A DNA stretch of 41,291 bases from Francisellaceae bacterium UBA6186 (GTDB lineage Bacteria > Pseudomonadota > Gammaproteobacteria > UBA6186 > Azoamicaceae): contig DITK01000004.1 in assembly GCA_002422785.1 (NCBI GenBank), forward strand, positions 1 through 41,291. The letters run 5' to 3'. Shown here one piece after another: positions 1-8,221 of this stretch. The translations under genes were made by a program, and so were the position numbers. Position 1 is the first letter of the stretch. Each line of letters begins with the position of its first letter. The notes under the pieces were generated by a model. That model was given only the letters and a program-made list of their open reading frames with translations, searched no databases and was not told where the DNA came from.

Positions 1-150
1 CCCTTTCATTGGTTTGGCGTTTGGATGCAGCTCTCCTCTTTGAGCAAAATATAGTGCATAACCAATATTTCTTTGCACCTTGGTAGGAAACTTCTTCAGT
101 TGTTTCTTAGAGTCTCCAATCCAAACTACTTGTTTTACTTTTTCATACAT
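1..150 (-). CDS. RelE/HigB-type toxin, Gp49-like family (3' part outside window)
   Basis: This partial gene runs off the left edge; its first 50 codons are visible, from an ATG at 150. The N-terminus has the typical opening of the phage-derived Gp49-like (DUF891) branch of RelE/ParE toxins: a short first strand with VVWIGDSKKQLKKFP, then a helix with VQRNIGYALYFAQRGE and the segment HPNAKPMKG. Known members are ribosome-dependent mRNA endonucleases of type II toxin-antitoxin pairs. Their HTH antitoxin gene usually follows the toxin, so it is expected to the left of the window. A perfect palindrome overlaps the predicted promoter directly upstream, which fits autoregulation by the pair. The catalytic C-terminal part is not visible, so activity cannot be judged. 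Confidence 0.82.
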   Translation of the reverse strand, partial: MYEKVKQVVWIGDSKKQLKKFPTKVQRNIGYALYFAQRGELHPNAKPMKG

Positions 151-156
151 ATTTTA

Positions 157-178
157 ATTATGGCTATATAGCCATAAT
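157..178. promoter_or_regulatory. 22-bp perfect palindrome, probable toxin-antitoxin operator
   Basis: The stretch is a perfect palindrome centred on GGCTATATAGCC. It ends 6 bp before the toxin start codon. It covers the spacer and the -10 element of the predicted toxin promoter, as expected of an operator bound by an antitoxin dimer. Function is inferred. Confidence 0.7.
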
Positions 179-185
179 ATTGCAA
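157..185 (-). promoter_or_regulatory. Predicted promoter of the toxin gene
   Basis: On the minus strand a -35 TTGCAA (180-185) and a -10 CATAAT (157-162) are separated by 17 bp. Transcription would be expected to start around 150-151, at or next to the A of the toxin ATG. No Shine-Dalgarno sequence is visible, so the mRNA may be leaderless. Confidence 0.5.
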
Positions 186-192
186 GGGCTAG

Positions 193-441
193 TTAAGTTT
201 TATTCTTAAGCTGGCTGGCACTTAACTGTTGTCCAACTTGTTTATTTTGCCCTAATTTCAATACGAGATCTTGAGTTTTAGATCGAGCGTCTGCAATAAT
301 ATTATCAGCATTAGTAGCAATCCGTTTAATCAGCTCTTCTAACAATTTACAAGTTGTTAGTTGATGTTCCATAGCAACTTTTTGTAATTTAGATATTTTT
401 GCAACAGTGCCGTTTCTTGAACTAAAAATAGCTGCAGCCAC
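193..441 (-). CDS. Small hypothetical protein, possibly coiled coil
   Basis: An 82-codon ORF beginning at GTG with a stop two codons further upstream. I do not recognise it. The predicted product is mostly helical, with heptad-like hydrophobic spacing around ISKLQKVAMEHQ and LLEELIKRIA, and has no signal peptide or membrane segment. A purine-rich AGAGGG abuts the GTG too closely for normal spacing, so translation may instead begin at the internal ATG (codon 24, MEHQL). It lies just upstream of the toxin on the same strand and could be a gene remnant. Confidence 0.35.
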   Translation of the reverse strand: MAAAIFSSRNGTVAKISKLQKVAMEHQLTTCKLLEELIKRIATNADNIIADARSKTQDLVLKLGQNKQVGQQLSASQLKNKT

Positions 442-464
442 CCTCTTTTAACCCAAAGGTTCAG

Positions 465-493
465 ATAATCTGCATACAATAGGGGCAGATTAT
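465..493. repeat. Inverted repeat (9-bp perfect arms) upstream of mgtA
   Basis: ATAATCTGC (465-473) and GCAGATTAT (485-493) form perfect 9-bp arms around an 11-nt loop. The repeat lies 63 bp before the mgtA start and 23 bp from the start of the divergent small ORF. There is no T-run after the stem on either strand, so an operator or a 5' leader hairpin is likelier than a terminator. Known mgtA genes are often controlled through their leader, but no known leader class is recognised here. Confidence 0.45.
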
Positions 494-556
494 GTACAAA
501 TTTAAACTATACTTAAACAATAAATTTTTTAAATTAATTTATTGTAACAGAAATCA

Positions 557-3316
557 ATGATTACTAATATTTTTAAAAGATTATTTGCTAATTTCGTTAG
601 TGACCGCAGGCTAGCTAGGCATTTTCATCAACCAAGCCTGTTTGATAATAGTTCTGCTACATTAGTTATAAACAAAGTTTCTTTACAGCTTAACAATCAA
701 TTATTATTAATAGCTCAGCAAAATCCCGAAGCTTTATTAAATGATTTACATACCAAAATGACTGGCTTAGAGCAAGAACAAGCAGATCTTATTCTACAAT
801 CAGTGGGACTAAATGACATTCACCATGAAAAACCGCTCGACTGGTATCACCATCTATGGTTATGTTACAAAACTCCTTTTAATTTATTACTTTCTTTACT
901 AGCTGGAATTTCTTGTATTACTAAGGATACTAAAGCTACTATTGTTATTAGTTCCATGGTAATTGTATCGGTATTGATAAGATTTTGGCAAGAAAGTAAA
1001 TCAAATAAAGCCGCTGATGAATTAAAAGCTCTAGTTACTAATACTGCAACGGTAATTCGACATTATGCATCTTCTAATTTAGATACCACAGAAAAAAATA
1101 TTTTAAATAATAAATTAAATAATCAAGATAAAATTGAAATTCCAATCAATCAATTAGTCCCAGGGGATATTGTAGCTCTATCTGCAGGCGATATGATCCC
1201 TGCAGATTGCAGAGTATTAACAGCCAAAGATCTATTCATTAGCCAATCAGCTATGACCGGAGAATCGTTACCTATAGAAAAATTTGCAAAGACAAATCAA
1301 AATATCCAGACCAACCCTATGGATTGTGATAACTTGGTGTTTATGGGAACTAATGTGATATCAGGATCCGCAACTGTAGTAGTTATTAACACTGGCGAAC
1401 GTACTTATTTTGGCTCTTTAGTTAAACATGTTATATCCAACAATATTGCTCCAACACACTTTCAAGAAGGGGTTAATAAAGTGGCATGGGTGTTAATACG
1501 CTTTATGTTGGTTATGATCCCATTAGTATTTTTTATTAATGGTTTTACTAAAGGAACATGGAGCGAAGCATTTTTATTTGCTATATCTATTGCCGTCGGA
1601 CTAACTCCAGAAATGCTGCCAATGATTGTGACTTCTACTTTAGCCACAGGTGCTGTTATTTTATCTAAGCAAAAAGTCATCGTAAAACGATTGGATGCTA
1701 TTCAAAATTTTGGGGCTATGAATGTACTTTGTACCGATAAAACTGGTACATTAACTCAAAATAAAATTTTTTTAAAAATTCATACCGATATTTGGGGTAA
1801 AGAATCGGATGAAGTTTTGGGATTTGCATACCTTAATAGTTATTATCAAACCGGACTAAAAAACTTATTAGACATAGCAATTCTAGAGCATGTTGACGTT
1901 CATAAAGAATTAAATCCCAGCTTTAATTTCAACAAAATAGATGAAATTCCTTTTGATTTTCAAAGACGTCGCATGTCCGTGATAGTAGATAACAAATCTG
2001 GAGAATACACCTTAATTTGCAAAGGTGCCTTAGAAGAAATGTTAGCTGTTTCTAGTAAAGTGCTCAATGGTGAACATATAGAAGAATTATCTATAGATTT
2101 GTTACAGAAAATACGAAAAATCACTACTGATTTAAATGAAGATGGTTTAAGAGTGGTAGCCGTAGCTATTAAACACTACCCGGAAGAACGTAATATTTTT
2201 AGTGTAAAAGATGAATTTGACTTGACTTTGATTGGCTATGTAGCATTTTTAGATCCGCCTAAAGAATCGGCAAAACCTGCACTACAAACTTTAGCTGATC
2301 ATGGTATTAATGTTAAAGTTTTAACTGGTGATAACCCGCTTGTTACAGCAAAAATTTGCTTAGAGGTGGGATTAGATGTTCATAAGATTTTATTAGGTTC
2401 TGATATAGAAAACATGGAAGACATTCGGTTATCAGAAGAATTAAAAACTTGTAATATTTTTGCCAAACTGAATCCTTCGCATAAAGAGAGAATCGTACGC
2501 TTATTAAAACAAGCAGGTAATGTTGTGGGTTTTATGGGAGACGGTATTAATGACGCTCCCGCACTAAGAACAGCAGATATTGGGATCTCGGTTGATAGTG
2601 CAGTTGATATCGCTAAAGAAGCCGCCGACATTATTATGCTAGAAAAAAGCTTAATGGTATTAGAAAAAGGAGTAATTGAAGGTCGTAGAACTTTTGCTAA
2701 TATCCTTAAGTATATAAAAATGACTGCCAGCTCAAATTTTGGCAATGTTCTATCAGTATTATTAGCCAGTGCTTTTATACCTTTTTTACCAATGCTACCG
2801 ATGCAATTGTTGATCCAAAATCTTCTTTATGATTTCTCTCAAATTGCTATTCCTTTTGATCTAGTAGATCCTGAGCTGGTTCAGAAACCACAATCCTGGG
2901 ATCCTAGCGATATTGGTAGATTTATGTTATTTTTTGGGCCAATAAGCTCTATATTTGATATTATGACTTTTTTTATTATGTGGTATGTATTTAAAGCAAA
3001 TTCCCTAGCACAGCAGACTATATTTCAGTCTGGCTGGTTTATCGAAGGACTAATGACACAAACTTTAATTGTACATATGATCCGTACTAAAAAAATTCCA
3101 TTCATACAAAGCCAACCTGGAACCATGTTGTTAGCTTCTACCACAATTATTATGGCAATTGGTATTTATTTACCTATGGGATTTTTAGCAGATTATTTTA
3201 AGTTTACTAGTCTTCCATATAATTATTTTCCAATTTTAATATTATTATTGTTAGCATATATAACATTAATTCAATTTATGAAAAATTATTATACCAGAAA
3301 ATTTGGTTGGCAATAG
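557..3316 (+). CDS. mgtA: Magnesium-transporting P-type ATPase (P3B type)
   Basis: This 919-residue inner-membrane ATPase would import Mg2+ using ATP, and its length fits MgtA/MgtB (about 900 residues). Visible motifs, in order, are the actuator TGES (234-237), the membrane-entry TPEMLP (350-355), the phosphorylation site DKTGTLT with Asp394, and the hinge GDGINDAPA. Six C-terminal membrane segments follow (roughly from residue 720), with the NFGNVLSVL and LPMLPMQLLIQNLLYD segments typical of the Mg2+ family. The start follows a long AT-rich region without a clear Shine-Dalgarno. It is a single gene with a Nudix gene 100 bp downstream on the same strand. The reading frame is intact. MgtA and MgtB cannot be separated from sequence alone. 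Confidence 0.93.
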   Translation: MITNIFKRLFANFVSDRRLARHFHQPSLFDNSSATLVINKVSLQLNNQLLLIAQQNPEALLNDLHTKMTGLEQEQADLILQSVGLNDIHHEKPLDWYHHLWLCYKTPFNLLLSLLAGISCITKDTKATIVISSMVIVSVLIRFWQESKSNKAADELKALVTNTATVIRHYASSNLDTTEKNILNNKLNNQDKIEIPINQLVPGDIVALSAGDMIPADCRVLTAKDLFISQSAMTGESLPIEKFAKTNQNIQTNPMDCDNLVFMGTNVISGSATVVVINTGERTYFGSLVKHVISNNIAPTHFQEGVNKVAWVLIRFMLVMIPLVFFINGFTKGTWSEAFLFAISIAVGLTPEMLPMIVTSTLATGAVILSKQKVIVKRLDAIQNFGAMNVLCTDKTGTLTQNKIFLKIHTDIWGKESDEVLGFAYLNSYYQTGLKNLLDIAILEHVDVHKELNPSFNFNKIDEIPFDFQRRRMSVIVDNKSGEYTLICKGALEEMLAVSSKVLNGEHIEELSIDLLQKIRKITTDLNEDGLRVVAVAIKHYPEERNIFSVKDEFDLTLIGYVAFLDPPKESAKPALQTLADHGINVKVLTGDNPLVTAKICLEVGLDVHKILLGSDIENMEDIRLSEELKTCNIFAKLNPSHKERIVRLLKQAGNVVGFMGDGINDAPALRTADIGISVDSAVDIAKEAADIIMLEKSLMVLEKGVIEGRRTFANILKYIKMTASSNFGNVLSVLLASAFIPFLPMLPMQLLIQNLLYDFSQIAIPFDLVDPELVQKPQSWDPSDIGRFMLFFGPISSIFDIMTFFIMWYVFKANSLAQQTIFQSGWFIEGLMTQTLIVHMIRTKKIPFIQSQPGTMLLASTTIIMAIGIYLPMGFLADYFKFTSLPYNYFPILILLLLAYITLIQFMKNYYTRKFGWQ

Positions 3317-3416
3317 AATCTTTTGAAATTATGATATATATCCATTATACTTCAAATTATGACAAAGCATAGCTTCTTTGAGCAATAAGAAAGTTTACGT
3401 AAGAATAAAATAATTT

Positions 3417-3884
3417 ATGCATTTATCTCCAACCACACATGTTTTAGCGAGAGCAATAATAATACATAAAGATCATATTTTGCTTTGTAGAACTATCGGT
3501 TTAAACTATAATTTTTACTTTACTCCAGGTGGACATATTGAACCAACAGAAACTGCTAAACAAGCATTACACAGAGAACTATTAGAAGAAATTGGCTTTA
3601 ATTTTACAATTAAAAGATTTTTAGCGTGTATTGAATACTGTTTTCAACCTAATGAAATAACAAATATGCATTGCCATACTCAAGAATATAATTTTTTCTT
3701 CGAAGCTACAGCTAAAGAAATTGAATTGCAGATCCCTATTCCAAAATTAGAACAGCATATTGATTTAATTTGGGTTCAAGTTAAAGATCTTTTATCTATT
3801 GATCTTAAACCAGAAGCACTTAAACAATTTATTAATTTATGGTTAAATCAACATGCGGATCATATGTTTATTCCATACAAATAA
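3417..3884 (+). CDS. Nudix hydrolase
   Basis: A 155-residue cytoplasmic protein with a perfect Nudix box at residues 39-61: Gly39, Glu45, then RE, EE and a final Gly-Phe (REL-LEEIGF). Nudix enzymes hydrolyse nucleoside diphosphates linked to another group, using metal ions bound by the REXXEE glutamates. The substrate cannot be predicted. The hydrophobic opening VLARAIIIHKDHILLCR is the usual first strand pair. No clear Shine-Dalgarno precedes the ATG. No functional link with mgtA upstream is evident. Confidence 0.88.
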   Translation: MHLSPTTHVLARAIIIHKDHILLCRTIGLNYNFYFTPGGHIEPTETAKQALHRELLEEIGFNFTIKRFLACIEYCFQPNEITNMHCHTQEYNFFFEATAKEIELQIPIPKLEQHIDLIWVQVKDLLSIDLKPEALKQFINLWLNQHADHMFIPYK

Positions 3885-4046
3885 AACAGGAGCAAAGAAA
3901 TGTGGTTAGAATACTTATCATTATAAAAATATATGGGAGTGATCAAAATTCATATTAACTTGTTCAAACATATCGTATGTAATTGTTGTCATATAAATCT
4001 CTTAAAAATTTCTATATCTATTATTTAATTGATCTATAAAAATGAT

Positions 4047-5333
4047 TCATAACTCTTGTCTCATAAACAAACAAGAAGAATTTTTATTATACCCTATTCT
4101 CTTAAAATCTATAATATATCCTAATTTCTCATAAAACTCTTGAGCTCCTTGAAAACTCATCGTATTCACTGTTGCCATAGTACAACCAAGCTTTTTCCCA
4201 TATTCATGAACAGATCTCATCAATTTTTTCCCTAACCCACATTTTCTGTGATTTTGATCTACCCATAACTGATCTGTGTAAATAGATCCAAAAATAACAC
4301 TACCATTGCAGCCTGCAATAATCCAGTTGTCTTCATGTCGTATAAAAAACGCAAAAGGACTTGCAACGCCAAAATCATTAGTTTCTTCATTGATTTTTTG
4401 GGTTAGAAATTCAATATCGGAAGCAATAGGAGATGCGGTAAATTCTGTCTCTTTCAAATTTATTGGGTTTTTCGAAAACAATGCTAAACGATAATCCCCA
4501 ATTTTTTTAAAACCTATACTAAGATATACTTTGATTGCCGCTGGATTATCAGTAAATAATATTGCTTCTTTTGTTCCTTTGATTTTTTCTTGGAACAAGG
4601 CATATGTCATCAGCAATTTAGCAAAGCCTTTATTACGCTGTTCTGGTGGCGTCCAAACAGGTCCAACTTGTACCATATCTTCTAGACGTGCATTGAAAGC
4701 ACATAAAGATACTGGCTTACCTTTTGATAACAAAATATAACAATCATTTTTAAGTAATCTATTCACTTTTTCTATAGCTCTCTTCTCAAGATTACTATCT
4801 TTAGAAGCGCCTAAAGCCTCAACATCATATGCTTGCATCCATCTTATCAATAAATTTTTAGAAACTTCTTTTGCGCTAACAATATCTAATTGTTTTGAAA
4901 AATTCATTTCATTTAGAGTAGCCATATTGATTTTATATAGCCATTCTTTACGGTTAATACTGAAACTAGCATTAGATAATCCTAGATTTTGGATCACATA
5001 CTCTGCTTGGATATTAGAGCCTAAAATTCCTGCTATAGGCCGTGTTATATTTTTTTTTAAATGTATGACAAGCTGTTTTAATATTGTTTGATCAAATGCA
5101 TGCATCATGACATTACCGTTCCAATAATGAACAATAACTCCATCTAGTTGCTCTGTAAGTTCTAAAGGATTATCACTAAAATAACCAAAATATTCTCCTT
5201 GAAAATCTGCGCCTTTATATTCAATTCCTGCAACACTAAGATTACTACAAATAAACATGCACTCTGATTTATATAGAGCTAAATATGCTTCTAGCTTTTT
5301 TGTATCTTTCTTGTTAAGTAATCTTATGTTCAT
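4047..5333 (-). CDS. Tandem-domain GNAT N-acetyltransferase
   Basis: A 428-residue protein with two GNAT acetyltransferase units. The first, in the middle of the chain, has an acetyl-CoA pyrophosphate-binding motif at 232-239 (QRNKGFAK) and a following DNPAAIKVYLSIGF motif. The second has HRKCGLGK at 362-369 and GAQEFYEKLGY. The N-terminal 130 residues have no motif I recognise and may be a degenerate GNAT-like lobe. The ATG is preceded by AAGGAT at normal spacing. The acceptor substrate is unknown. It lies 112 bp downstream of the aminotransferase gene on the same strand, so it might acetylate the amino sugar made by that pair, but this is only positional. Confidence 0.8.
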   Translation of the reverse strand: MNIRLLNKKDTKKLEAYLALYKSECMFICSNLSVAGIEYKGADFQGEYFGYFSDNPLELTEQLDGVIVHYWNGNVMMHAFDQTILKQLVIHLKKNITRPIAGILGSNIQAEYVIQNLGLSNASFSINRKEWLYKINMATLNEMNFSKQLDIVSAKEVSKNLLIRWMQAYDVEALGASKDSNLEKRAIEKVNRLLKNDCYILLSKGKPVSLCAFNARLEDMVQVGPVWTPPEQRNKGFAKLLMTYALFQEKIKGTKEAILFTDNPAAIKVYLSIGFKKIGDYRLALFSKNPINLKETEFTASPIASDIEFLTQKINEETNDFGVASPFAFFIRHEDNWIIAGCNGSVIFGSIYTDQLWVDQNHRKCGLGKKLMRSVHEYGKKLGCTMATVNTMSFQGAQEFYEKLGYIIDFKRIGYNKNSSCLFMRQEL

Positions 5334-5374
5334 TGCTCATCCTTATGTTTTCATCTCTAAAGAATCTTGCTTAC

Positions 5375-5452
5375 TCACACATCATCTTCAGACTCAAATT
5401 TTAAATCTTTAGCAAGCTCTGCATCTTTTAATATTATTATTGTTATCAACAT
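5375..5452 (-). CDS. Possible 25-codon coupled ORF
   Basis: The ATG at 5450-5452 overlaps the last codons of the aminotransferase gene in another frame. The frame encodes a short hydrophobic start (MLITIIIL) and an acidic tail (KFESEDDV) before TGA. It could be a translationally coupled micro-ORF or the remnant of a former downstream gene. No homology is recognised, and chance is quite possible at this size. Confidence 0.15.
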   Translation of the reverse strand: MLITIIILKDAELAKDLKFESEDDV

Positions 5453-6606
5453 TTATGTGCTAATAATACTTTTTGTAAATTGCTAACAATATACTCTTGA
5501 TCATCAATAGATAAATACGGATGCATTGGTAAGCTTAACACAGTATCTGATAATTTAACGGAAACACTTAAATCAGTTTTATAATAATTTGCATATGGCG
5601 CATGAGCACTAATTGGCTTTGAATAATAGATAACTGTTGGAATGCCAGCTTTTTCTAAATCTAATTTTAATATTTGGTTGTTAATTTTATTAGTGTTTAA
5701 TTTAATAGTATATTGAGACCAGGTACTAATTGTTCCTTGATGCAAAATAGGCGTAACAATACTAGTTATATTTTTTAATAAATTATTATAAATACTAGCA
5801 ACTTTGTTTCTTAACACTAATTCTTGAGGGAAAATTTTTAATTTTTCTAATAAAACAGCAGCTTGAATAGTATCTAATCTAGAATTAACTCCAATCCGAA
5901 CATTATTATATTTGTCTAATATTCCATTGTTTAATTTAGCACCATGAACTCTGATTGATTTTAAAATTTCGGTTAAATCTGCATCATCGGTAAAAATACA
6001 TCCACCATCCCCGTAACAAGCAAAAGGTTTAGATGGGAAAAAACTAGTAGCTGTTGCCAAACCAAAAGTACCAACTTTTTTATCTACACACATTGCACCG
6101 AAACTTTGCGCTGCATCGCTTAGCACCCACAAATCATGTTGCTCAGCTATAAAATCTATTGCTGAATAATTTGCTGGCAAACCAAATAAATCTACCGGAA
6201 TAACCCCAGTTGGTTTTAATTTATGTTGTTTAGCCAATAAAATAGCAGCTTCTAAGCTGTTTGGGTTCATATTAAAATTATCTGCCAATACATCAACAAA
6301 AACAGGTTGAGCACCAGCTAACACTACCGCCTCAGCTGTTGCGGTAAAAGTAAACGCAGGAACAAATATAGCATCACGATGAGTTACATTTTTTGCTTTT
6401 AGCACCAGAGTTAAAGCATCAGTACCATTAGCACAAGATATGGCAAATTTAGCACCACAAAATTCGGTTAATTTTTTTTCTAATTCTAAAACTTTTGCTC
6501 CTAAGATGAAATCACCGCTATTTAGAACATCCGTAATTGCTGTATCTATATTGCTACGAATTAGTTGTTGCTGAGATTGTAAATCAATCATTTTGATAGG
6601 TTGCAT
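5446..6606 (-). CDS. DegT/DnrJ/EryC1-family PLP sugar aminotransferase (WbpE/WlbC-like)
   Basis: A 386-residue fold-type I PLP enzyme that transfers an amino group to a nucleotide-linked ketosugar. It has the family layout: GTDALTL near residue 61, the PLP-contacting Asp164 in SDAAQSFGA, and the Schiff-base Lys193 in FFPSKP, followed by GDGG. The SFFPSKP...CYGDGG form is typical of WbpE/WlbC-type enzymes, which aminate UDP-3-keto-GlcNAc-uronate. The gene follows the oxidoreductase gene by 1 bp, so the two are surely cotranscribed. The likely role is synthesis of a 3-amino sugar for surface polysaccharide or LPS. The exact sugar is inferred from the pairing. Confidence 0.85.
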   Translation of the reverse strand: MQPIKMIDLQSQQQLIRSNIDTAITDVLNSGDFILGAKVLELEKKLTEFCGAKFAISCANGTDALTLVLKAKNVTHRDAIFVPAFTFTATAEAVVLAGAQPVFVDVLADNFNMNPNSLEAAILLAKQHKLKPTGVIPVDLFGLPANYSAIDFIAEQHDLWVLSDAAQSFGAMCVDKKVGTFGLATATSFFPSKPFACYGDGGCIFTDDADLTEILKSIRVHGAKLNNGILDKYNNVRIGVNSRLDTIQAAVLLEKLKIFPQELVLRNKVASIYNNLLKNITSIVTPILHQGTISTWSQYTIKLNTNKINNQILKLDLEKAGIPTVIYYSKPISAHAPYANYYKTDLSVSVKLSDTVLSLPMHPYLSIDDQEYIVSNLQKVLLAHKC

Positions 6607-6607
6607 C

Positions 6608-7597
6608 TTACATTCCTACAAATGTTAATTTTTTTTGTTGTGCTTTTAATTGTCTAGATGATTGCTCTATAATTTTTAACACTTCGACTGACTCTTCTCC
6701 GTTGGTTTCCGGAATTAGATTGTGCTGGATACATTGTATAAAATGCTCTGCTTCATTAAATAACGGCTCTTTGGTGTTTTCTATATTAATAAATTCTGGC
6801 CTTAAGTTATTTAAACTTACATTATTGTTAGCAATATCTACACTGTGATGATAAATACAAAGTTTTTTTGACCATTCTGCTAGATCATCAAACACCGCCA
6901 TAGCTAGGCTGCCTATAACTACAAATTTTCTTTCTTTTATAGGGTGGAACCAAGAAACAAAAATATGGCCATGTTGTTGTTCTGAAAATTGTAGTTTTAA
7001 TGTCGCTTGATCTGCAACATTTTTTATTAAAAAATAATTAGCAAAACTAGCTATTGATTTTGGTTTGCCCATCAATGATAACATCATAGAAATATCATGG
7101 GACGCAAAATTTAATATTACATCTTCTTCTGGCATAAATTTACCAAAAGCTAATCGATTAGAATAAGCATAGCGCACATCACCTAAAATTTTATTAGTAC
7201 ACATTCTTTTTAGTTCAGCAAATGCTGGATGATAATGCAGTAAATGGCCAACCATAAGTTTTTTATTAACTTTTTCAGCAATGCTACATAAATCTTTAGC
7301 TTGCTCAACTGTTGGTGCCAGAGGTTTTTCTACAAAAACATGTTTATTCGCCAACAAAGCTTCTTTGGCAAATTGATAATGAGATCTATTATTGGCAATA
7401 ACTATCGCATCAATTTCGCTATTTGCCAAAATAGCTTGCCACGAAAGATTTTTAATTTTATATTGCACAGCTACTTGTTCTGCAACTATAGGGTTATAAT
7501 CACAAACTGCTATTAGTTTCGATACTTGATAGAAATTTCTTATTAAATTTTTACCCCAATCACCAGCTCCTATAACAGCTGTATTAATTTGCTTCAA
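6608..7597 (-). CDS. Gfo/Idh/MocA-family NAD(P)-dependent sugar oxidoreductase (WbpB/WlbA-like)
   Basis: A 329-residue dehydrogenase with an N-terminal Rossmann fold (GAGDWGKN, residues 10-17) and the diagnostic EKP at 90-92 that holds the nicotinamide and substrate. GHLLHYHPAF follows in the catalytic domain. This form is common in nucleotide-sugar loci next to DegT aminotransferases, where it oxidises C3 of a UDP-HexNAc-uronate. Codon 1 is TTG (reading TTG AAG CAA) with AGGGG seven bases upstream. No better ATG lies near the conserved Rossmann start, so TTG is taken as the true start. The hexapeptide-repeat acetyltransferase and the UDP-GlcNAc 6-dehydrogenase of the known pathway are not in this window. 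Confidence 0.82.
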   Translation of the reverse strand: MKQINTAVIGAGDWGKNLIRNFYQVSKLIAVCDYNPIVAEQVAVQYKIKNLSWQAILANSEIDAIVIANNRSHYQFAKEALLANKHVFVEKPLAPTVEQAKDLCSIAEKVNKKLMVGHLLHYHPAFAELKRMCTNKILGDVRYAYSNRLAFGKFMPEEDVILNFASHDISMMLSLMGKPKSIASFANYFLIKNVADQATLKLQFSEQQHGHIFVSWFHPIKERKFVVIGSLAMAVFDDLAEWSKKLCIYHHSVDIANNNVSLNNLRPEFINIENTKEPLFNEAEHFIQCIQHNLIPETNGEESVEVLKIIEQSSRQLKAQQKKLTFVGM

Positions 7598-7705
7598 ACA
7601 AAAACCCCTAAATTAAATAATAAACAAATCAACTTAATCTCATCTCTATAATTTTAACTACTAGAACTAATGGCAAATCTATTTTTAATCCATAATAAAT
7701 TAAAG

Positions 7706-7722
7706 TATTATCCCAGATAATA
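7706..7722. promoter_or_regulatory. Operator-like inverted repeat upstream of cutA
   Basis: TATTATC and GATAATA flank a CCA centre as perfect 7-bp arms. The site ends 25 bp before the cutA start, where a repressor or promoter-proximal regulator would bind. The binding protein is unknown. Confidence 0.35.
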
Positions 7723-7747
7723 GTTAGTATATTTAGATGGAGAAATT

Positions 7748-8083
7748 ATGTCTCAAAAATATTGCTTAGTCTACTCCACTTGTCCAGAATCTGGAAATTA
7801 TAGCTCAATAATTAGTCAACAATTAATAGAAAGCAAGTTAGCTGCGTGCGTAAATATAGTTGATAATATTACTTCCGTTTATACTTGGAACCAGCAAATA
7901 ACAACCAGTCGCGAACATTTATTAATTATAAAAACAACTTTGTTGTTATTTGAAAAAGTAAAAGAAAAAATTTTGGCGTTACATCCTTATGCTTGCCCAG
8001 AAATCATAGCTGTGCCGATTATTCATGGTGCTAGCGGTTATATTAGTTGGTTAAATAGTTGCTTACTGCCTGTAAATGCATAA
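7748..8083 (+). CDS. cutA: CutA1-family divalent-cation tolerance protein
   Basis: A 111-residue protein with the CutA1 signature: LIESKLAACVNIV near the N-terminus, a SVYTW strand, and the C-terminal region with YACPEIIAVPI. CutA1 forms trimers with a PII-like ferredoxin fold. It is linked to copper/divalent-cation tolerance in E. coli, though its molecular role is unsettled. A GGAG Shine-Dalgarno lies about 7 bases before the ATG. The gene is followed by accB about 140 bp downstream on the same strand. Confidence 0.9.
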   Translation: MSQKYCLVYSTCPESGNYSSIISQQLIESKLAACVNIVDNITSVYTWNQQITTSREHLLIIKTTLLLFEKVKEKILALHPYACPEIIAVPIIHGASGYISWLNSCLLPVNA

Positions 8084-8221
8084 AACTATAACCTACCACT
8101 ATCAACCTCAAATAACCCTTCAGTTAGCAACAATTATATTGCAATTAAAAGATTTAAATAGATACAATGCATAAATAAATATATATTAAAAACCAATTAA
8201 ACACTCAGAGTGGAACTTTCA

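Noticed and set aside
2380..2745. Long open frame antisense to mgtA
   Set aside because: It overlaps the highly conserved phosphorylation-domain end of mgtA in another frame, has no Shine-Dalgarno and reads as low-complexity; it is a shadow of the real gene.
8210..8221. GTG start four codons upstream of accB
   Set aside because: The family N-terminus MDIKKIKKLIEL begins exactly at the ATG at 8222.
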